Source of the DNA: Saccharopolyspora phatthalungensis
GTDB lineage: Bacteria > Actinomycetota > Actinomycetes > Mycobacteriales > Pseudonocardiaceae
NCBI RefSeq assembly: GCF_014203395.1
Contig: NZ_JACHIW010000003.1
Span: 1 to 64,000, forward strand
Length of the DNA: 64,000 nucleotides
Direction: 5' to 3'
Position numbers and translations under genes: made by a program. The notes below the pieces were generated by a model. It was not told the origin of the DNA, searched no databases, and saw only the letters and a list, made by a program, of their open reading frames with translations. The first letter of the stretch is position 1; every line of letters starts with the position of its first letter. Of this stretch, positions 8,065-17,435 are shown in pieces.

Positions 8065-9968
8065 CCGATCAGTTGCAGCAGCCCGTCGGCGCGATCGCCG
8101 TTGCCGAAGCGCGGACCGCGCTGGACGCCGCCCGCGATTACCTGCTTTCCCTCCAGCACCCCGACGGCTGGTGGAAGGGGGAGTTGGAGACCAACGTGAC
8201 GATGGACGTCGAGGACCTGCTGCTGCGCCAGTTCCTCGGCATCCGCACGGCCGCCGAGACCGAGCAGGCGGCCCGCTGGATCCGCTCGCAGCAACGCCGA
8301 GACGGTACCTGGGCGAACTTCTACGGCGGCCCCGGCGACCTGTCGACCACGGTCGAGGCATACACCGCACTCAAGCTCGCTGGCGACGACATCGACGCCG
8401 AGCACATGGTCGTGGCGCGGGACTGGATCCTTGCCCAGGGCGGGTTGGAAGCCACCCGGGTGTTCACCCGGATCTGGTTGGCGCTGTTCGGCGAATGGTC
8501 CTGGGACGAACTGCCTGCCATGCCACCGGAACTCGTGCTGGCGCCCAAGTGGTTCCCGCTGAACGTCTCGGACTGGGGATGCTGGGCGCGCCAGACGGTG
8601 GTGCCGCTGACCGTGGTGTGCACGTTGCGGCCGCGTCGGGACCTCGGCATCAGCGTGCGCGAACTGCGCACCGGACGGTCCGGCGATCCCATTCGTCCAC
8701 AGTGGTCATGGGAATTCGCCTTCCATTCGTTGGACCGGGTTCTACGCCGGTACCAACAACGTCCACTTAAGACGATTCGTAGGCACGCCATGCTGCGCGC
8801 GGCGGAGTGGATCGTGGCCCGGCAGGAGGCCGACGGATCCTGGGGCGGCATCCAGCCGCCCTGGGTGTACTCGCTGCTGGCGCTGAACCTGCTCGGCTAC
8901 CCGCTGGACCATCCGGTGCTGCGGCATGGACTGGCCGGGTTGGAGGGTTTCCTGGTCCGCGAGCAGACCCCGGCCGGTCCGGTGCGGCGGCTGGAGGCAT
9001 GCCAGTCGCCGGTATGGGACACCGTGCTCGCCATGCAGGCGCTAAGCGACGCCGGGGCGCCCGCCGACCACCCGTCGCTGCGCCGGGCGACCAACTACCT
9101 GCTGGCCGAGGAGATCCAGGTCAAGGGCGACTGGTCGGTGCGCCGCCCGCACCTGCCGGCCGGTGGCGGCTGGGCATTCGAATTCGACAACGACGGTTAC
9201 CCGGACATCGACGACACCGCCGAAGTCCTGCTCGCGTTGAACCGTGTGGACCACTCGGATCCGGCGGCGGTGCGTAGTGCGATCGAACGTGGCATCCGCT
9301 GGTTGCGCGGCATGCAGTCGAAGGATGGCGGCTGGGGCGCCTTCGACGCGGACAACACCCGCTCGTTGGTGCGCAAACTGCCGTTCTGCGACTTCGGCGA
9401 GGTGATCGACCCGCCGTCGGCCGACGTAACGGCGCATGTGGTCGAGGCGCTAGCGGCGCTGGGGCACGACGACCGCGTCGTGCGGCGGGGCGTGCAGTGG
9501 CTACTGGACAACCAGGAGAAGGACGGCTCCTGGTTCGGGCGTTGGGGCGCGAACCACGTATACGGCACCGGCGCCGTGGTCCCTGCCTTGGTCCGGGCGG
9601 GCTTCAAACCCGGTCACCGAGCACTGCGGCGGGCGGTGAAGTGGCTGGAAAGCCACCAGAACGCCGACGGCGGCTGGGGCGAGGACCTGCGCTCCTACGA
9701 CGACCCGGCGTGGATCGGCAGGGGCGATTCCACGGCGTCGCAGACCGGGTGGGCGCTGCTTGCCCTGCTCGCGGTGGACCGGCACGGGACCGAAGCGGTG
9801 CGTCGCGGGGTGCAGTACCTGGCCCGCACCCAGCGCGCGGACGGCGGCTGGGACGAGCCGCAGTTCACCGGCACCGGGTTCCCCGGCGACTTCTACATCA
9901 ACTACCACCTGTACCGGGTGATCTTCCCGCTCACCGCGTTGGGGAGGTACCACCGTGCGGCGGGGTGA
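8061..9968 (+). CDS. shc: Squalene-hopene cyclase
   Basis: A 635-residue class II triterpene cyclase converting squalene to hopene/diplopterol at the membrane surface. The protonating motif D-I-D-D-T-A is at residues 382-387. Numerous QW repeats are visible (for example QSKDGGWGAFDADN, QEKDGSWFGRWG, QNADGGWGEDL, QRADGGWDEPQF). The C-terminal GTGFPGDFYINYHLYR block is typical. The start is TTG 8061, chosen because it overlaps the preceding stop and follows GGAGG; the frame is open far upstream but without homology. The 3' end overlaps hpnG by 14 bases. Also known as hpnF. Confidence 0.96.
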   Translation: MTDQLQQPVGAIAVAEARTALDAARDYLLSLQHPDGWWKGELETNVTMDVEDLLLRQFLGIRTAAETEQAARWIRSQQRRDGTWANFYGGPGDLSTTVEAYTALKLAGDDIDAEHMVVARDWILAQGGLEATRVFTRIWLALFGEWSWDELPAMPPELVLAPKWFPLNVSDWGCWARQTVVPLTVVCTLRPRRDLGISVRELRTGRSGDPIRPQWSWEFAFHSLDRVLRRYQQRPLKTIRRHAMLRAAEWIVARQEADGSWGGIQPPWVYSLLALNLLGYPLDHPVLRHGLAGLEGFLVREQTPAGPVRRLEACQSPVWDTVLAMQALSDAGAPADHPSLRRATNYLLAEEIQVKGDWSVRRPHLPAGGGWAFEFDNDGYPDIDDTAEVLLALNRVDHSDPAAVRSAIERGIRWLRGMQSKDGGWGAFDADNTRSLVRKLPFCDFGEVIDPPSADVTAHVVEALAALGHDDRVVRRGVQWLLDNQEKDGSWFGRWGANHVYGTGAVVPALVRAGFKPGHRALRRAVKWLESHQNADGGWGEDLRSYDDPAWIGRGDSTASQTGWALLALLAVDRHGTEAVRRGVQYLARTQRADGGWDEPQFTGTGFPGDFYINYHLYRVIFPLTALGRYHRAAG

Positions 9969-10578
9969 GATGCCCACTCGGCTCCTGGTCTGCGCGCCTC
10001 TGGGCCTCGAAGCCCGAGCGCTGCGGGCGGCCGTGGGCCGCAAGTGCGTGCGCCGCACGGGCTTCGGCCCGCGCCGCAGCGCCCGCAGTGCTGCTGCGTT
10101 CATTGATGCGGACTTCGATGTGCTGGTCGTCGCCGGGTTCGCCGGCGGCGTCAGCGCCGACGTCCGCAGCGGCGACGTGATCGTGGCCGCCGAGCTTCGC
10201 GGACAGCGCGGCATCGTGTGCTGCCCGTGGGCGCCGTCGCTGGCCTCGGAACTGCGTTGCGCGGGCTTGCCGGTGCGTTGCGGGTCCATCGTCACTACCG
10301 ACCACGTTGTGCACGGTGCCCAGCGCGCCGAGTTGGCCCGGACCGGGGCCCTCGCCGCCGACATGGAGTCGGCCGTGCTCGCCCAAGCCGCTCGGGGACG
10401 CCCGTTCGGCGTCGTGCGGGTGGTGGTCGACACCGACCGGCAACCGCTGCTCCGGCCGGGCACGCCGAGCCGGGCATTGGCCGCGCGCGCCCGGCTGCAC
10501 GCCGTCGGTTCATGCCTGCCCCGGTGGGGCCGCACCGTCCTGCCGGAGATCCGATCCGCACCCGAGGAGGTGTCCTGA
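9955..10578 (+). CDS. hpnG: Adenosylhopane nucleosidase/phosphorylase HpnG
   Basis: A 207-residue member of the nucleoside phosphorylase (MTA/SAH-nucleosidase-like) superfamily that removes adenine from adenosylhopane to give ribosylhopane. The VVAGFAGGVSADVRSGDVIV block and ADMESAVLAQAA (with the catalytic-region Asp-Met-Glu) are diagnostic. GTG 9955 has a GGGAGG at good distance and lies inside the 3' end of the cyclase gene; a later ATG at 9970 is less well placed. It is followed directly by hpnH (TGATG overlap). Confidence 0.88.
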   Translation: MRRGEMPTRLLVCAPLGLEARALRAAVGRKCVRRTGFGPRRSARSAAAFIDADFDVLVVAGFAGGVSADVRSGDVIVAAELRGQRGIVCCPWAPSLASELRCAGLPVRCGSIVTTDHVVHGAQRAELARTGALAADMESAVLAQAARGRPFGVVRVVVDTDRQPLLRPGTPSRALAARARLHAVGSCLPRWGRTVLPEIRSAPEEVS

Positions 10579-11579
10579 TGGGCATTCCGGTACGCCAAGC
10601 GATCCGCATCGGCGCCTACCTACTGAAGCAGAAGCTCGCCCGCCGCGACAAGTTCGCCCTGACACTAGAGCTGGAACCGCTGTTCGCGTGCAATCTGGCT
10701 TGTGCGGGTTGCGGCAAGATCCAGCACCCGGCGAGCGTGCTCAAGCAGCGGATGCCGGTCGAGCAGGCCGTCGCCGCCGTCGAGGAGTGCGGGGCCCCGG
10801 TGGTGTCCATCGCCGGTGGTGAACCGCTGATGCACCCCGAGATCGAGGTCATCGTCGAAGAGCTGATCAAGCGCAAGAAATTCGTCTACCTGTGCACCAA
10901 CGCCTTGCTGCTGCCGCGCAAGATCGACAAGTTCCGGCCATCGCCGTACTTCAATTGGGCCGTACACATCGACGGGCTGGAAGAACGGCACGACGCGTCG
11001 GTGTGCAAGCAGGGCGTGTTCGCCCAGGCGGTGGACAACATCAAGGAGGTCCAGCGGCGCGGGTTCCGGGTCACCACCAACTCCACCTTCTTCACCTCAG
11101 ACACCCCGCAGTCGGTGATCGAGGTGCTGGAGTACCTCAATAACGACCTCGCGGTCGACCAGATGATGCTGTCGCCGGCCTACGCCTACGACAAGGCCCC
11201 CGACCAGGATCATTTCCTCGGCGTGACCGAGACGCGCGAGCTGTTCCGGAAGGTCTTCGCCGACGGGCGGCGCAAGAAGTGGCGGTTCAACCACTCTCCG
11301 CTGTTCCTGGACTTCCTGGAGGGCAAGGTCGACTTCCGGTGCACGGCCTGGGCGATCCCGTCGTACTCGCTGTACGGCTGGCAGCGGCCGTGTTACCTGA
11401 TGAACGACGGCTACGCGAAGAGCTACCAAGAACTGCTGACCGACACCGACTGGTCGGCCTACGGGCGTGGGCGAGATCCGCGCTGCGCGAACTGCATGGC
11501 ACACTGCGGCTACGAGCCGACCGCCGTGTTGGCCACCCTGGGCTCGTTGCGCGAGTCGATCCGCGCGCTGCGCGGGTAG
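10578..11579 (+). CDS. hpnH: Adenosyl-hopene transferase HpnH (radical SAM)
   Basis: A 333-residue radical SAM enzyme that adds the 5'-deoxyadenosyl group of SAM to hopene, starting the C35 side chain. The [4Fe-4S] motif is C38-x3-C42-x2-C45 (LFACNLACAGCGKIQ). It is followed by the GGEPL loop (SIAGGEPLMHPEIE) and a C-terminal cysteine-rich end (RCANCMAHCGYEPT) as in other HpnH proteins. It is the last clearly hopanoid gene; the aminotransferase and the dxs/ispH-like genes often attached in Streptomyces clusters are not here. Confidence 0.95.
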   Translation: MGIPVRQAIRIGAYLLKQKLARRDKFALTLELEPLFACNLACAGCGKIQHPASVLKQRMPVEQAVAAVEECGAPVVSIAGGEPLMHPEIEVIVEELIKRKKFVYLCTNALLLPRKIDKFRPSPYFNWAVHIDGLEERHDASVCKQGVFAQAVDNIKEVQRRGFRVTTNSTFFTSDTPQSVIEVLEYLNNDLAVDQMMLSPAYAYDKAPDQDHFLGVTETRELFRKVFADGRRKKWRFNHSPLFLDFLEGKVDFRCTAWAIPSYSLYGWQRPCYLMNDGYAKSYQELLTDTDWSAYGRGRDPRCANCMAHCGYEPTAVLATLGSLRESIRALRG

Positions 11580-11660
11580 GCCGATGTGCGGGGAGCGGGT
11601 ACCTTGACGCAGGATGTCCCCGACTTACGGGCGAGGCAGCAGCCCGACCGCGAGGAACCA

Positions 11661-12320
11661 ATGCACAACCACCACCGCACCGTTCATCTGCACGGACTCC
11701 CGGCCCACCTGTGGCACGCCGCCAAGAACCTGACAGAGACGGTGCTGGCGCCGCTGCTGCTGTTTTACCTGCTGTTCAAGCTGACCGGCTTCACCGGCGG
11801 CCTGCTGGCGGCGCTGGGTTGGGTGGCGGCCTCGATCGCGTTCCGGTTGGTGGTGCGCGCGAAGATCCCGATGGTGCTGTGGCTGACCGCGCTGGTCCTG
11901 GTGGCCCGTACGCTGCTGGGCTTCGCCACCGGGTCGACGTTCGTGTACTTCCTGGAGCCGAGCCTGCAGAACTTCCTGATCGCGGCGGTCCTGCTGGTCA
12001 CGCTGCCGTTCGAGCGGACGTTTCTGGCCAAACTGGCCAACGACTTCTGCTTGCTCCCGGTTGAGCTGACCGGAAATGCGCGGATCCAGCGGTTCTTCCG
12101 GCGGGTGTCGCTGCTGTGGGCGCTGGTGTTCATCGTCAACGGGCTGACGACGCTGTGGGCGTTGGCGCAGGCCACTCTCGGAAGCTTCCTGGTGGTCAGC
12201 ACCGCCGGTTCGTTCTCACTGGTGGTCGTCGCGGCGGTCGCTTCACTGCTGTGGTTCCGCCGTGAGCTGCGCGGCGAGGGCATCCGGGTGCGCTTCGGCA
12301 AGCCCGCAGCCGCGGCGTGA
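11661..12320 (+). CDS. VC0807-family-like integral membrane protein
   Basis: A 219-residue hydrophobic protein with about five to six membrane segments (for example LAPLLLFYLLFKLTGF, VLWLTALVLVARTLL, FLIAAVLLVTLPF, LLWALVFIVNGLTTLWALA, FSLVVVAAVASLLWF). It resembles the VC0807/DUF3159-like family, which has no assigned biochemical role. The histidine-rich start MHNHHRTVHLHG is notable. It lies 81 bases after hpnH on the same strand and may be co-transcribed. A link to hopanoid-containing membranes is only suggested by position. Confidence 0.7.
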   Translation: MHNHHRTVHLHGLPAHLWHAAKNLTETVLAPLLLFYLLFKLTGFTGGLLAALGWVAASIAFRLVVRAKIPMVLWLTALVLVARTLLGFATGSTFVYFLEPSLQNFLIAAVLLVTLPFERTFLAKLANDFCLLPVELTGNARIQRFFRRVSLLWALVFIVNGLTTLWALAQATLGSFLVVSTAGSFSLVVVAAVASLLWFRRELRGEGIRVRFGKPAAAA

Positions 12321-12332
12321 AGCCGCGCGCTG

Positions 12333-13046
12333 TCAGCGGAAGCGGCGGGCGAGGCGATGGAATGTCTTCGGCATCGCACCCTGCAGCCGCGCGGGCACGA
12401 TGAGCCACTTCGGGACGAACACCTCCGCCGCGCCCCGCTCGACGGCGCGCACCAGTGCCCGGGCCACTTCTTGCGCGCTGACCATCCGTGGGACGCGGCG
12501 CTCGTAGTGGCGACCGTCGAAGAACGGCGTCCGCACCGCGCCGGGGAACACTGTGGTCACGCCGATGCCGTCCTGATAGCGCAGGCTGGCCGCGAAGGCC
12601 CGCAGGCCGGCCTTGGTCGCCGAATACACCTCTTCGCCAGCTACGCCGACAACGGCGACCGAGGCGACGAACACGACGTGCCCGCGGCGTCGTCGCAGCT
12701 CGGGCAGCACAGCGCGGGTCAGCAGCATCGGTGCTGTCAGGTTCACCGCCGTGAGTTGCGCGATCCGCTCCGCTGGCATTGCGGTCAGCTCGCCTGCCCA
12801 GCCCAGTCCCGCGCTGTGCACCAGCAGGTCGGCGGCTCCGGCGGCTCCGGCTACCCGGTCGAGCCCGGCCGGATCGGTGAGGTCGGCGTGCACCGGTTCG
12901 CCGCCCGTGCGCTCGGCGACCTCGGCCAGTCGGTGCTCGTCACGACCGACCAGCAGGACCCGGCACCCCCGGGCGTTCAGCTCGGTCGCGGTGGCCGCGC
13001 CGATCCCCGAGGACGCGCCGGTGACCAGCGCCGTGCGCCCGCGCAC
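12333..13046 (-). CDS. Short-chain dehydrogenase/reductase (SDR)
   Basis: A 237-residue classical SDR with TGASSGIGAATA for cofactor binding, the NLTAP and SVAVVG strand, and the catalytic YSATK. The basic residues after strand 2 (VGRDEHR) suggest NADP(H). GTG 13046 is preferred because GAAGG sits 6-7 bases before it; an extended GTG start at 13088 would overlap the upstream transporter gene. It is third in the minus-strand operon with the glycosyltransferase-acyltransferase fusion and the EamA-type transporter, so it may modify a lipid intermediate (inference). Confidence 0.85.
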   Translation of the reverse strand: MRGRTALVTGASSGIGAATATELNARGCRVLLVGRDEHRLAEVAERTGGEPVHADLTDPAGLDRVAGAAGAADLLVHSAGLGWAGELTAMPAERIAQLTAVNLTAPMLLTRAVLPELRRRRGHVVFVASVAVVGVAGEEVYSATKAGLRAFAASLRYQDGIGVTTVFPGAVRTPFFDGRHYERRVPRMVSAQEVARALVRAVERGAAEVFVPKWLIVPARLQGAMPKTFHRLARRFR

Positions 13047-13066
13047 GGCAAAACCTTCACGCTCGG

Positions 13067-13993
13067 TCAGCCCCACGTCGTATCCCACGAGTCGCCGTCG
13101 CGGTCGGGCTGCTCCGCGGCCCGTCGCAACTGCTCGCCCCGGCGGGTCAGCACCAAGATGGCGCCGATGATCACCACAACGGCGATCAGCTCACCGGCGA
13201 GGATCGAGGGGGTGGACTCGATGCGCTCGCCGAGCCAGCTCACCCCGATCGCGGCCGCCACCAGCGGATCCACCGTGGTGATCACCGCCAGCGCCGGCGA
13301 TATCAGCTTGCCCCGCTGGAGCGTCTGCTGGCTGAGCAGGAACCCCATCGGTCCGATCACGCACACCGCGTAGAGCGACCAGTGCTGGAACGGCTCGGCC
13401 AGGCCGCCGCTGCGGAAGTGCCCGGCCACCACCTTGATCAAGCTGGCCGTCACCCCGTACAACACGCCGGTGGCCACCGCCAAGCCGATCACCCCGACCT
13501 CGCCGGGCAACAACCGGGCCGCCACCAGCGACACCACGACCAGCAGCCCGAGCGCAAGCGCCAACGGCAGGATCGATGCCCCGGTGAACTCGCTGCCCTG
13601 CCCGGACGGCCGCCCCAGCACCAGAAACGCGGACAACCCGCCCATGCAGGCCAGCGCGCCCAGCCCCAGCACCAGGTCCATCTTGCGATGCCCCAGCCAC
13701 GCGGCGAACGCGGCGCCGAAAAGCACCGAGGTGACCAACAACGGCTGCACCAGCACCAGTGGGCCGAAGGCCAGCGCCACCACCTGCAACGACAACCCGA
13801 TGATCACGGTGAGGATGCTGAGCACCCAGATCGGCTTGCGGACCAGAGCGAACAGCATGCGGGGGCTGAGCGTGCGCACCTCGGGCACTTGCTTGGTGAC
13901 GCGGTGCTGGATGGCGCTGGCCAGCCCGAAGCTCGCCGCGCCGACGATCGCCGTTGGAACGGCGATGACGAGCTCGGTGCTTTGCGTGTTCAC
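13067..13993 (-). CDS. DMT/EamA-superfamily membrane transporter
   Basis: A 308-residue protein with about nine to ten transmembrane helices and two-fold EamA-like organisation (ATGVLYGVTASLIKVVAGHF and VITTVDPLVAAAIGVSWLGE are typical second-half motifs). The substrate is unknown; EamA proteins move small metabolites, and NIPA-like relatives move Mg2+. GTG 13993 overlaps the stop of the upstream fusion gene (GTGA), so the two are translationally coupled. The pairing suggests export or flipping of something made by, or needed by, the fusion enzyme; this is inference. Confidence 0.82.
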   Translation of the reverse strand: MNTQSTELVIAVPTAIVGAASFGLASAIQHRVTKQVPEVRTLSPRMLFALVRKPIWVLSILTVIIGLSLQVVALAFGPLVLVQPLLVTSVLFGAAFAAWLGHRKMDLVLGLGALACMGGLSAFLVLGRPSGQGSEFTGASILPLALALGLLVVVSLVAARLLPGEVGVIGLAVATGVLYGVTASLIKVVAGHFRSGGLAEPFQHWSLYAVCVIGPMGFLLSQQTLQRGKLISPALAVITTVDPLVAAAIGVSWLGERIESTPSILAGELIAVVVIIGAILVLTRRGEQLRRAAEQPDRDGDSWDTTWG

Positions 13994-16368
13994 CGCCGGA
14001 CTCCGCTCAGGTCGGCGAAGGCGTCGCGGAGGTGCGCGGCCAGCGTGACGGCGTCCGGGGCCAGCCCGGTGTCGGTGGTGATACCGAACCCGATCCAATC
14101 GCCCCAGCCGATCGCCCCCACGGCCACCCCCACGCCGTCGGCCAGGGACAGCACCGGCAGGACACTCGCGATGCACGCCTGGCCCAGGTAGGCCGGGCGG
14201 CGTTGTCCTGGTAGCACGGACACGACGGCGTTGAAGAAACGACGCTGGTAGAGCTGCCGCACCAACCAAGCGTGCAACGGGGCGGGCAGGAGGCCAAGGG
14301 TCGCGAGCACCGCACCGGTAGCGGCTGGCTGACCGGTGCGGTCCGGCTCGGCGAGTCGGGCGGCGACCTCGGCGATGCGTCGATCCGGCGGCATGGGCCC
14401 GACCGGGAGGTCGATCGACAGCGACTGGGTGTGGTTGCCAGGCGCGTCGGTGCCGATGCCGCCGCGTGAGGTGCGGGCGGTGCGCGGCACCATGATCCGG
14501 AACCGCTGGCCGGGTGCGGTGTCGCCGAGCGTGCGCTGCAGTGTCTCGGCGACCACGCCGATCACGAATGCGGAGGTGGTCACCTGGTGCGCGCGTGCGC
14601 AGGCGCGCACCTCGGCCGCTGGCAGCGCTACGTGGGCGAAGGACCGGTTCGGCGTGCTTCGGCCCGCCCAACGGCTGGCCGGCGTCGGCCCCGCGCGGGC
14701 TAGGCTCACCAGGCCGCGCAGGACCTTCCCGGCGCGGCGGTGCCACGGTGGACCGCCGCCGCGGCTCGGCGAGGTTGTCGGCGGCGGGTGCTCGCAAAGC
14801 AGCCGCAGCAGAGTGCTGGTCACGGCGACGCCGTCGCCGAGCGCGTGGTGCATCTTCGCCAGCAGCGAGGCCCGCCCGGTGTCGATGTCGTTGAGCAGCA
14901 GCAGTTCCCACGGCGGCCGATCGGTGCGCACCGGAGTACTGAAGAACTCGCGGATGATCGGGTCGGCGCGGTGCCCGTCACGCAGCTCGCAACACCGCAG
15001 GTGATCGCCGACGTCGATCTCTCCGTCGTGAATCCACTGTGGTCTACGACCGCGGCGCAGCGCCAGACGCCGGGTGAGCAAAGGCAATTCCGCCGCGCCC
15101 TGGTGGATTCGCCGGGAGATGCGTTCGCACCAGTCATGCGTGGACTGTCGCGAGCCTTCCAGCGACAGGATCGCGCCGGTCTGTTGCGAGACGGCGGGAG
15201 TCGTGGCGTACACGAAGAAGGCGTCTTGCGGTCGCAGCGGGCGACGGCCGTGGTGGCGAGGCAGCCGGGCCAGCGCGGCCACCTGCTCGGCGAAGTCGGC
15301 GGCCAGGCTGTGCTTGAGCGCTTGGTGTTCCCGCTGCGCGAGCTCGTGCGGCTCGGTGGCCCACCGGCGCAGCGTCTCGGTCAGATCGCGCTCCCGACGG
15401 CACAGCTCGGCCAGCCCGGCCTCGGCCATCAGCTCGGCGTTCGCGCGCCCGTGCCCGGCGATCGGCTCGAACATCAGCACCGCCCGCCCGCAGGCAAGTG
15501 CCTCCAGGGCCGTGGCCCCACCGGCATTGGTCACCACGACGTCCGAGCTCGCCACCAGGCCGGGCATGTCATCCACCCAACCCAGCGGGACGATCCGGTC
15601 GTCCGAGCGGTCGGCGAAGCGGTGGCGCAACGCGGCATTCCGGCCGCAGACGACGACAATGCGATCGACGCCGTCGGCGCGCAGCGCGGCATCCACCGCG
15701 CGCTCAACGGAGCCGAACCCGAACGAGCCGCACGAGATCAGCACCGTGAAACCGGCTTCCGGCAACCCGAACGACCGTCGCAGCGGGGCCCGGTCGGCAG
15801 GCTGGAACGCCGAGACCACCGGAGGCACGCAGACCGCGCCCACGGCGTCAGGCTCGGCGCGCCGCATCGCCCGCAGGCTGGCTTCGCTCATCACGTAGTG
15901 CAGGTCGATCTCCGGGTAGACCCAGAACGGATGCGGCGAGAAGTCCGAAACGACCGCGGCCACCGGCACGTTCAGCCCGCCCCGGCGGCGCAGCCAGTCG
16001 AGGCCGGCGGTGCCCAGCGGGTAGGTCGAGACGATCAGGTCGGGGTCCTGCTCGGCGATGGCCCGGTGCAGCAGCCGCCCGCTCCAGGCGCCGACGAACC
16101 GGCGGGAGGCGTTGGCGAACCAGCGGTAGCGCCACAGCGAGTCGTAGAAGAAGTCGTAGAGCCACGGCGTGGATTCGACGTTGGTGACGTAGATCCAGTT
16201 GAACGTCGCGGGCACCCATCGGCCCATCCTGCGCAGGGCGTCCAGCCAGGCCACCTCGCATCCGGGCCACACCCGCCGGGCCGCCTCCTCGACGGCGCGG
16301 GCGGTCGCATTGTGCCCCTCGCCGATGGTGGCGCTGATCAGTAGGACTCGACGCGGCTGGACAGTCAC
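13990..16368 (-). CDS. Fusion: MGDG-synthase-like glycosyltransferase + WS/DGAT acyltransferase
   Basis: A single 792-residue frame holding two enzymes. Residues 1 to about 365 form a GT28/MGDG-synthase-like glycosyltransferase: ISATIGEGHNATARA at 12-26, SDFSPHPFWVYPEIDLHYVM at 141-160, an ISCGSFGFG strand near 211, and the nucleotide-sugar block TNAGGATALEALACG at 280-294. Residues from about 380 to 785 form a wax-ester synthase/diacylglycerol acyltransferase domain with the catalytic HHALGDG (HHxxxDG) at 507-513 and the C-terminal FNAVVSVLPGQRRP region (family NVPGP). No stop or frameshift separates them. Together they could glycosylate a lipid and acylate it, or make two related storage/surface lipids. 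First gene of a three-gene operon. Confidence 0.9.
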   Translation of the reverse strand: MTVQPRRVLLISATIGEGHNATARAVEEAARRVWPGCEVAWLDALRRMGRWVPATFNWIYVTNVESTPWLYDFFYDSLWRYRWFANASRRFVGAWSGRLLHRAIAEQDPDLIVSTYPLGTAGLDWLRRRGGLNVPVAAVVSDFSPHPFWVYPEIDLHYVMSEASLRAMRRAEPDAVGAVCVPPVVSAFQPADRAPLRRSFGLPEAGFTVLISCGSFGFGSVERAVDAALRADGVDRIVVVCGRNAALRHRFADRSDDRIVPLGWVDDMPGLVASSDVVVTNAGGATALEALACGRAVLMFEPIAGHGRANAELMAEAGLAELCRRERDLTETLRRWATEPHELAQREHQALKHSLAADFAEQVAALARLPRHHGRRPLRPQDAFFVYATTPAVSQQTGAILSLEGSRQSTHDWCERISRRIHQGAAELPLLTRRLALRRGRRPQWIHDGEIDVGDHLRCCELRDGHRADPIIREFFSTPVRTDRPPWELLLLNDIDTGRASLLAKMHHALGDGVAVTSTLLRLLCEHPPPTTSPSRGGGPPWHRRAGKVLRGLVSLARAGPTPASRWAGRSTPNRSFAHVALPAAEVRACARAHQVTTSAFVIGVVAETLQRTLGDTAPGQRFRIMVPRTARTSRGGIGTDAPGNHTQSLSIDLPVGPMPPDRRIAEVAARLAEPDRTGQPAATGAVLATLGLLPAPLHAWLVRQLYQRRFFNAVVSVLPGQRRPAYLGQACIASVLPVLSLADGVGVAVGAIGWGDWIGFGITTDTGLAPDAVTLAAHLRDAFADLSGVRR

Positions 16369-16528
16369 GCGGCTGGATCCTTTCGCCCGACCCGTGCCTT
16401 CGCAGGCTAACGTGATCGACCGAGTTCGGCTGACCGGAGCGAGCCGCCCCGAGCATTGTCGCAGCGACCGGCGTTGTCCGAAGTGGACGTGGCCGGTGTG
16501 ACCACAGTGGATCCCCGGGCTTGGTGGG

Positions 16529-17158
16529 TCAGTCCGTGGGCGACAGCGGACCGTGGCTGCCGACGAGCCGGACGGTGCCCTCGGCGAGGCGGTAGGAGAG
16601 TCCGGCCACCGCGCAGCGGCCCGCGGCCACCTCGTTGGCCAGCAGGGTCGACCGCTCCAGCATCAGGTCACCGGTGCGCTGAATGTGCACGTCCACGATT
16701 TCGTCGACCTCGGTGGTGCCGTCGGCGCGGGCGGACAAGACGCTCGGCGTCACCCGCTCCACGATGTCCCGGATGTAACCAGGCGGTGCGGTGCCTTCGA
16801 CGCAGGCGGCCCGCGCGGCGGTGACCGCGCCGCAGGAGTCGTGCCCGAGCACCACAACCAGGGGGGCGCCGAGGACGCTGACGCCGTACTCGATGCTGCC
16901 AAGCACCTCGGAGCCGATGACGTGCCCCGCCGTGCGGACCACGAACAGGTCGCCGAGGCCCTGGTCAAAGATGATCTCGGCGGCCAGCCGGGAGTCGGAG
17001 CAGCCGAAAAGGACCGCGAAGGGCCGCTGGCCCGGTGCCAGGGCGGCGCGGTGGTCGGCGTCCTGGTTCGGGTGCAGTCGCGTGTTCTCCACGAACCGCC
17101 GGTTGCCTTCCAGTAACAGTTCGTAGGCCTGGGCGGGCGAAGACGGCGGGTTGGACAT
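16529..17158 (-). CDS. Beta-class carbonic anhydrase
   Basis: A 209-residue zinc enzyme interconverting CO2 and bicarbonate. Zinc ligands are Cys53, His106 and Cys109 (FGCSDSRL and LGHDSCGAV), with the Asp55-Arg57 dyad intact. The RTAGHVIG block is standard. ATG 17158 gives the usual N-terminus (a short tail followed by LLEGNRRF). It stands alone; the 160 bases between it and the glycosyltransferase fusion hold no gene that I can support. Confidence 0.94.
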   Translation of the reverse strand: MSNPPSSPAQAYELLLEGNRRFVENTRLHPNQDADHRAALAPGQRPFAVLFGCSDSRLAAEIIFDQGLGDLFVVRTAGHVIGSEVLGSIEYGVSVLGAPLVVVLGHDSCGAVTAARAACVEGTAPPGYIRDIVERVTPSVLSARADGTTEVDEIVDVHIQRTGDLMLERSTLLANEVAAGRCAVAGLSYRLAEGTVRLVGSHGPLSPTD

Positions 17159-17435
17159 GCGAACGACGCTACCGCACGCGGGTTCGAATGAAGCCGTCCA
17201 TTGTTGTCCATATGGGGGATGTCACTCCGGTGTCCCGCCGGCGTCCGAACAACCCCGGCGTACCGGTCAAAACCCGCCAGCGGGTTTGACCGTAAACGCC
17301 CTTTTGGGAGCCGAATGCCTTCATGGCGACGACCCGGTAGACCAGGGCCCGGCCACCGGCGGTGTTGTGGATCGTGCACGTCGAAGTGGGTGCCGCAGGC
17401 AAAGGCATGATGTAACGCGTGATACATTCGGCCGC

